From: Bacteroidia bacterium
Lineage (GTDB): Bacteria > Bacteroidota > Bacteroidia > Bacteroidales > CAJPTX01
NCBI GenBank assembly: GCA_905373625.1
Contig: CAJPTS010000066.1
Span: 1 to 8,721, forward strand
Length of the DNA: 8,721 nucleotides
Direction of reading: 5' to 3'
Part shown: piece by piece, positions 5,543 through 8,721 of the stretch
Position numbering within the stretch: position 1 is the stretch's first letter
Layout of the letters: the number at the start of each line of letters is the position of its first letter
Position numbers and translations under genes: made by a program
Notes under the pieces: generated by a model
Told to the model about the DNA's origin: nothing
Seen by the model: the letters and a program-made list of their open reading frames with translations, nothing else
The model's database searches: none

Positions 5543-7432
5543 TTATTTGTCGATCTTAAAATGCGCAATTTCATTGCGCAGCGCCTTCACGCGCGCCACA
5601 ATATCGCTACTAGCCTCCGATAGCGCCGAAGCCGCTTGTGCATTAGAATTCGCATTATTGCTTAGCCCAGTAACAGCAAGTTCGATCTGCTGTACCGAGT
5701 CTGTTATATGGTGGCTATTTTCGTTCAATCCCGCCATCTTATCTATTAGCGTTGCCATTACAGACTGTAGGCGTTCTAACTCTTTTAACGAAGCATCCGA
5801 GACTTGCAAAGACGTATCTCGCAAAGCTTGGATACCATTGACAATCTCAGCACTACGCTCTGCAAGTAATCGCACTTCGCTTGCAATTACTGCAAATCCG
5901 CGTCCCTGCTCACCCGCCCGTGCCGCCGATACAGCCGCATTGAGGGCTAAGATATTGGTCTGTGCAGAGACCTCGGCCAATAGCATCTCTCGGTTAACAA
6001 TCTCGCCCAGCGTGCGGCTCGTTTTATGAATACTCTCTGCCAAACGTTTCAACTGCTCTTGTGCTTGTACGATGGAGGTTGATGTCCCATCTGCCAATGT
6101 TACATCATTTTTACATACGCCCAGCACTCCCGTGCATTGCGATAAGACTTCGTCTGTAGACGAGGCTTCCATCTCCGATGCACTCGCGATGTCATTGGCT
6201 GAGTTGCTGATATGTTCGCTGCTAACATTAAGGTCACTCGTAGAATGTTCTATGCTGAGAATCACACCTTGCAAGTGTTGCACCATGTCAGCATAACTAC
6301 GCGATATTATGCCCGTTTCATCCCGACGATCCTCGTATCCTATGGGTTGTGTAGCCAAGTGTCCGCCAGCTAAAGACTCTATACGTTCTGCCAAGATCTT
6401 TATCGGGTGCAGCTGTCGACGCATCACAAAAAGAACTAAGAACAGCAGGATGAGTGCGAGTAGAATCCCGATCCAGAAGTAGATACTTAGTCCGCGGTAA
6501 ACGGCCATCATGGCGTCGGATTGGTTGAAATCTATCGAAAGTAAGAGCGGTTTCTCGCACGAATCAAAATAGAAGGGGATGATATAACTCACCGCGTCTC
6601 CGTCTTGGTGTAAAATCTTCTCTCGTCCTTGAAGGGCGGCTACTTCTTGTGGCGTGAGCGATTGCCAGTCAAACGTTTCATTTGACCGCGTCGTACTCCG
6701 CGATGTCGCCATAATAGCACCTTTGGGAGAGTATAATGAGACTGTCGCATTACCCTCGAAGTCTTTTGCACTCCGCACACATTCCAGAACTAATTCCAGC
6801 TCAATATCTACAGACATTACGCCAATGATAGCTCCCCTGCGCAAAATAGGCTTTGCAATAGTAAATACGGGGACATTCTGACGTTCTAGCACCTTCGTGG
6901 TATAAAGCTCGCTGATGAACGCTTTTCCTGTACGCAATGGGACGAAATACCAAGCACCTTCCTTCTCATTGATGTGCGAGTAACAGGTATCATCTAAATG
7001 TACTACGCCGTTTGCATCTTTATCTATGTAAGGGATAAAACGTCCTGCAAACCCATTACCCTCCACGCCCACGTAGAGGGAATCTGCACCATCAAACGCA
7101 TTAGGTTCATAGGCCAAACCGACGCCTATAATGTACGGGTAGGAGGCTAGGGCATTCTTAATAAGTTCTACGCTTTGTGTACGCGTGCAAGGGGCTACGT
7201 CAGGTGTAGAGAAAACCTCGGCAAACGTTCTGGTGAACTCCTCGCCTTCTAGCAGGTAGGCTTCTATTTTCTCGACGAGCGTTTGTGAGGATTGTTGCAC
7301 ATTGCTTACCAGTTGTTCATAGCCCGATTCCTTTAGCTGGTTCATCGGAAGCATAAACATGATTACAAGGATCAGCAGCATGCCCGCGCCAACCAAAATC
7401 CCGATACGTACCAAAATAGAACGACGTTTCAT
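5543..7432 (-). CDS. Methyl-accepting chemotaxis-type receptor with dCache sensor and HAMP domain
   Basis: A complete 629-aa protein. Seen in order: basic N-terminus and TM1 (about 8-29); an extracytoplasmic region (about 35-312) with the double-Cache pattern (IIGVGLAYEP at 101-110, WYFVPLRTGKAFISELY at 161-177, PVFTIAKPI and GVMSVDI at 188-210); TM2 (about 316-337); HAMP (about 338-391); and a signalling coiled coil with the conserved hairpin AEVSAQTNILALNAAV (486-501) through ARAGEQGRGFAVIASEVR (504-521). The hairpin binds CheA/CheW in known receptors. Two oddities: the Glu normally following 'NAAV' is Ser502, and the C-terminal methylation helix reads AASALSEASSDI instead of carrying a Glu-Glu pair. 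No CheR-binding C-terminal tail. The arginine of the amino-acid-binding dCache motif, two residues before the Trp-Tyr, is not present (Gly159), so its ligand is unknown. AAAGGG lies directly upstream of ATG 7432. No che gene is nearby. Confidence 0.93.
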   Translation of the reverse strand: MKRRSILVRIGILVGAGMLLILVIMFMLPMNQLKESGYEQLVSNVQQSSQTLVEKIEAYLLEGEEFTRTFAEVFSTPDVAPCTRTQSVELIKNALASYPYIIGVGLAYEPNAFDGADSLYVGVEGNGFAGRFIPYIDKDANGVVHLDDTCYSHINEKEGAWYFVPLRTGKAFISELYTTKVLERQNVPVFTIAKPILRRGAIIGVMSVDIELELVLECVRSAKDFEGNATVSLYSPKGAIMATSRSTTRSNETFDWQSLTPQEVAALQGREKILHQDGDAVSYIIPFYFDSCEKPLLLSIDFNQSDAMMAVYRGLSIYFWIGILLALILLFLVLFVMRRQLHPIKILAERIESLAGGHLATQPIGYEDRRDETGIISRSYADMVQHLQGVILSIEHSTSDLNVSSEHISNSANDIASASEMEASSTDEVLSQCTGVLGVCKNDVTLADGTSTSIVQAQEQLKRLAESIHKTSRTLGEIVNREMLLAEVSAQTNILALNAAVSAARAGEQGRGFAVIASEVRLLAERSAEIVNGIQALRDTSLQVSDASLKELERLQSVMATLIDKMAGLNENSHHITDSVQQIELAVTGLSNNANSNAQAASALSEASSDIVARVKALRNEIAHFKIDK

Positions 7433-7534
7433 CCCTTTACCGAATTTGTGCTAGCTCATTCACTAATCATGTACGAAGTTAGTAGAAATATGTTCAAAGT
7501 GTACCAGATAAAAGACGAATTTGTAGGGAGGAAA

Positions 7535-7649
7535 GCGCCTACGGCGCAGTTAAAAGTTAAGAGTTAAAACTCTCGATTCGCCTTTACAGAGAACGATGCT
7601 AATCAATGCCTACATAAAATCGAGGGAAACCTACGGCGCGAGTTAAGAG
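7535..7649. repeat. Intergenic repeat cluster (CCTACGGCGC copies, 7-bp tandem repeats, small hairpins)
   Basis: The 234-bp gap 7433-7666 holds no gene. It contains two copies of CCTACGGCGC followed by AGTTAA(A/G) motifs, 92 bp apart (7538-7547 and 7630-7639); three tandem 7-mers AGTTAAA/AGTTAAG/AGTTAAA (7548-7568); a hairpin GCGCC-TAC-GGCGC (7535-7547); AGAGT-TAAA-ACTCT (7560-7573); CTCGATT (7572-7578) complementary to AATCGAG (7618-7624); and GCGAG/CTCGC around 7638-7654. None is followed by a proper U-run, so a terminator for the DUF2807 gene is doubtful. It may be a short dispersed repeat or a folded RNA leader. Confidence 0.6.
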
Positions 7650-7666
7650 CTCGCAATACTTTCTTC

Positions 7667-8721
7667 TTATTTCTTTACCTTCAATGTGGGATTGCCCGTG
7701 TAGTGCACTTCGCCCGAGCCGTGCACGCCTTCCATGTAAAGCACATCGCGCACATCGAGAGCAATATCGCCCGACCCTTGTAGGCGTACCCGTGCACTCT
7801 TACACATCATGCGCTGTAGATTCATATCGCCAGAGCCGTTTACCGAGGCTGATACCTGCTGTGCTTGTCCTGCGCCTACGAATATATCGCCAGACATATA
7901 TAGCTCGGCATCAAAAATTTCTACGTCAACTGAGCTAAAATTGATGTCACCACTCCCGCGGAGCACCGTAGCGATCGTTCTACCGCCCCCCAATTTCCCG
8001 ATATTAATATCGCCCGAGCCAGAAAGTTCTATACTTGCATTTTCGCTAAAGGCAACATTTCTAAAATTGTTATCACCGCTACCATTCAGCTTCGTACTAA
8101 AATTAGCGCAACTCACGGCTCTCATTTGTAGTGTCCCACTCCCTTGTATTGAAAAATCTGCGTTTTGGAACACGTCAGCATGTGCCCCCTCTATATCGCC
8201 CGATCCGTGTAAAGACAATTGCATGTTGCGTGCAGCCAAGTTTTTGAACTTCAAATCGCCCGAGCCATTCAGAGTGCCGCTAAAATTGTCCCTCAGTCTG
8301 ACCTCTTCTAGTTCCATATCTCCCGATCCTTCGATACGAGCTTCTAAGCTTTCCCCTACGAAAGCCCCTTTAAGTTCTATTTCGCCCGATCCGAGAACGG
8401 TTAGCGAGGTCAAAATGGGTAACGTGACAAACACATCATGCTCAGGGAAGGTCTGAAATAGTCTCCGATCGGCCGTGATATACAGCGTTCTATCTCTGAT
8501 CTCAAGCTTCAAAATATCTAAAGCACCCTTATATTTACTCCGAGCAGAGACAGAGAATTTGTCTGACTGGCGCACGGAGACATCTGCGGGGCTCGTGAGA
8601 ACTATCTTGTCAAAACCGCTTATGTCATATGAGCGTACCTCTGCCGAAGGTAATTTTATCCACTGTGCACTAGCATTTATCACAAATAGTAGCTGAAAAA
8701 TGCTCGCAAAAAGCAATAAAA
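7667..8721 (-). CDS. Secreted GIN-domain (DUF2807) beta-helix protein, 5' end cut
   Basis: The frame is open across the right edge of the window; the first in-frame alternative start (TTG at 8716) sits inside the hydrophobic core of a signal peptide, so the true start is probably outside. About 350 residues are visible. Seen (numbering from 8716): signal-peptide core and cleavage region ending ASA-Q (about 15-18); a DUF2807-type opening FDKIVLTSPADVSV (35-48); then twelve GSGD-type turns (GSGD, with GSGE, GSGT and MSGD variants) at residues 109 to 336, spaced 19-21 residues. The regular spacing predicts a right-handed parallel beta-helix with GSGD at one corner of each rung. Family members are secreted or envelope proteins of Bacteroidota without a proven role; many have fewer rungs. 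It ends in KVKK with TAA at 7667-7669. The receptor gene downstream on the same strand is 234 bp away, with repeats between, so co-transcription is uncertain. Confidence 0.9.
   Translation of the reverse strand, partial: LLLFASIFQLLFVINASAQWIKLPSAEVRSYDISGFDKIVLTSPADVSVRQSDKFSVSARSKYKGALDILKLEIRDRTLYITADRRLFQTFPEHDVFVTLPILTSLTVLGSGEIELKGAFVGESLEARIEGSGDMELEEVRLRDNFSGTLNGSGDLKFKNLAARNMQLSLHGSGDIEGAHADVFQNADFSIQGSGTLQMRAVSCANFSTKLNGSGDNNFRNVAFSENASIELSGSGDINIGKLGGGRTIATVLRGSGDINFSSVDVEIFDAELYMSGDIFVGAGQAQQVSASVNGSGDMNLQRMMCKSARVRLQGSGDIALDVRDVLYMEGVHGSGEVHYTGNPTLKVKK
7709..8392 (-). repeat. Twelve coding repeats of about 60-63 bp (GSGD rungs)
   Basis: Each unit encodes a short beta segment followed by GSGD or a close variant; the turns start at residues 109, 130, 151, 171, 192, 212, 233, 254, 274, 294, 314 and 333 of the protein. 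At DNA level the shared core is the complement of ATATCGCC(C/A)GA(G/T)CC-like runs on the plus strand. Sequences between the cores have diverged, so the array is old rather than a recent duplication. Confidence 0.85.

Noticed and set aside
5511..6029. Plus-strand 172-codon frame opposite the receptor's signalling domain
   Set aside because: It is the mirror of an alanine- and serine-rich coiled coil and shows no domain, whereas the minus strand carries the strongly conserved receptor hairpin.
7535..7649. CRISPR-like or tandem array
   Set aside because: Only two copies of the longer block exist, the spacing sequence is not spacer-like, and there are no cas genes.
7809..8456. Plus-strand 215-codon frame opposite the GIN-domain gene
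   Set aside because: Its repeated SPEP/SPDP motifs are the antisense reading of the GSGD repeats; the minus-strand frame has the signal peptide and the domain pattern.
8714..8716. TTG at 8716 as the true start of the GIN-domain gene
   Set aside because: The frame remains open to the window edge, and a start there would leave a signal peptide without its positively charged N-terminus; the gene is therefore treated as cut.
1..8721. Defence system, prophage or mobile element in the window
   Set aside because: No nuclease, transposase, integrase, toxin-antitoxin or phage gene can be recognised, and all gaps between genes are accounted for.

Overview
The window looks like a chromosomal segment of an anaerobic member of the Bacteroidota, most likely Bacteroidales and possibly Porphyromonas-like. 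The taxonomic call is an inference. It rests on a TonB-receptor-type N-terminal module, a BspA-type (DUF285) lipoprotein, a 'head GIN' (DUF2807) secreted protein, a TAnnTTTG-type promoter element, and the NfnAB/SudAB-like flavoprotein pair. No RNA gene, CRISPR array, transposase or phage gene is visible.

Left part (1-2080, minus strand): a tight two-gene operon encodes the two subunits of a ferredoxin/NAD(P)H-linked iron-sulfur flavoenzyme. The small FAD/[2Fe-2S] subunit (1226-2080) is followed after 9 nt by the large FAD/[4Fe-4S] subunit (1-1216, cut by the window edge). The large subunit is usually annotated as 'glutamate synthase GltA'. The pairing and cluster ligands fit NADH-dependent ferredoxin:NADP+ oxidoreductase (NfnAB) or sulfide dehydrogenase (SudAB) better. 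A consensus Bacteroidota -7 element lies about 80 nt upstream.

Middle part (2081-5459): a 534-bp non-coding region rich in inverted repeats separates this operon from three plus-strand genes. These are a secreted 239-aa protein resembling only the N-terminal part of a TonB-dependent receptor, a 210-aa lipoprotein with a very short BspA-like repeat region, and a 399-aa class I/II PLP aminotransferase. A strong palindromic terminator (5424-5459) closes the unit and lies between convergent genes.

Right part (5543-8721, minus strand): a complete methyl-accepting chemotaxis-type receptor (TM, dCache sensor, TM, HAMP, signalling coiled coil) has an altered hairpin tip and poorly conserved methylation sites. 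Upstream of it, separated by 234 bp of small repeats, is the 3' part of a secreted protein with twelve GSGD-type repeats (DUF2807), running off the right edge. No che, flagellar or gliding gene is present, so the receptor's signalling partner is unknown.

The genes form at least three separate transcription units, and nothing indicates one pathway joining them. I see no complete previously undescribed system. The most unusual items are the receptor without visible chemotaxis partners, the barrel-less TonB-like N-terminal protein next to the mini-BspA lipoprotein, and the repeat-bearing intergenic regions.
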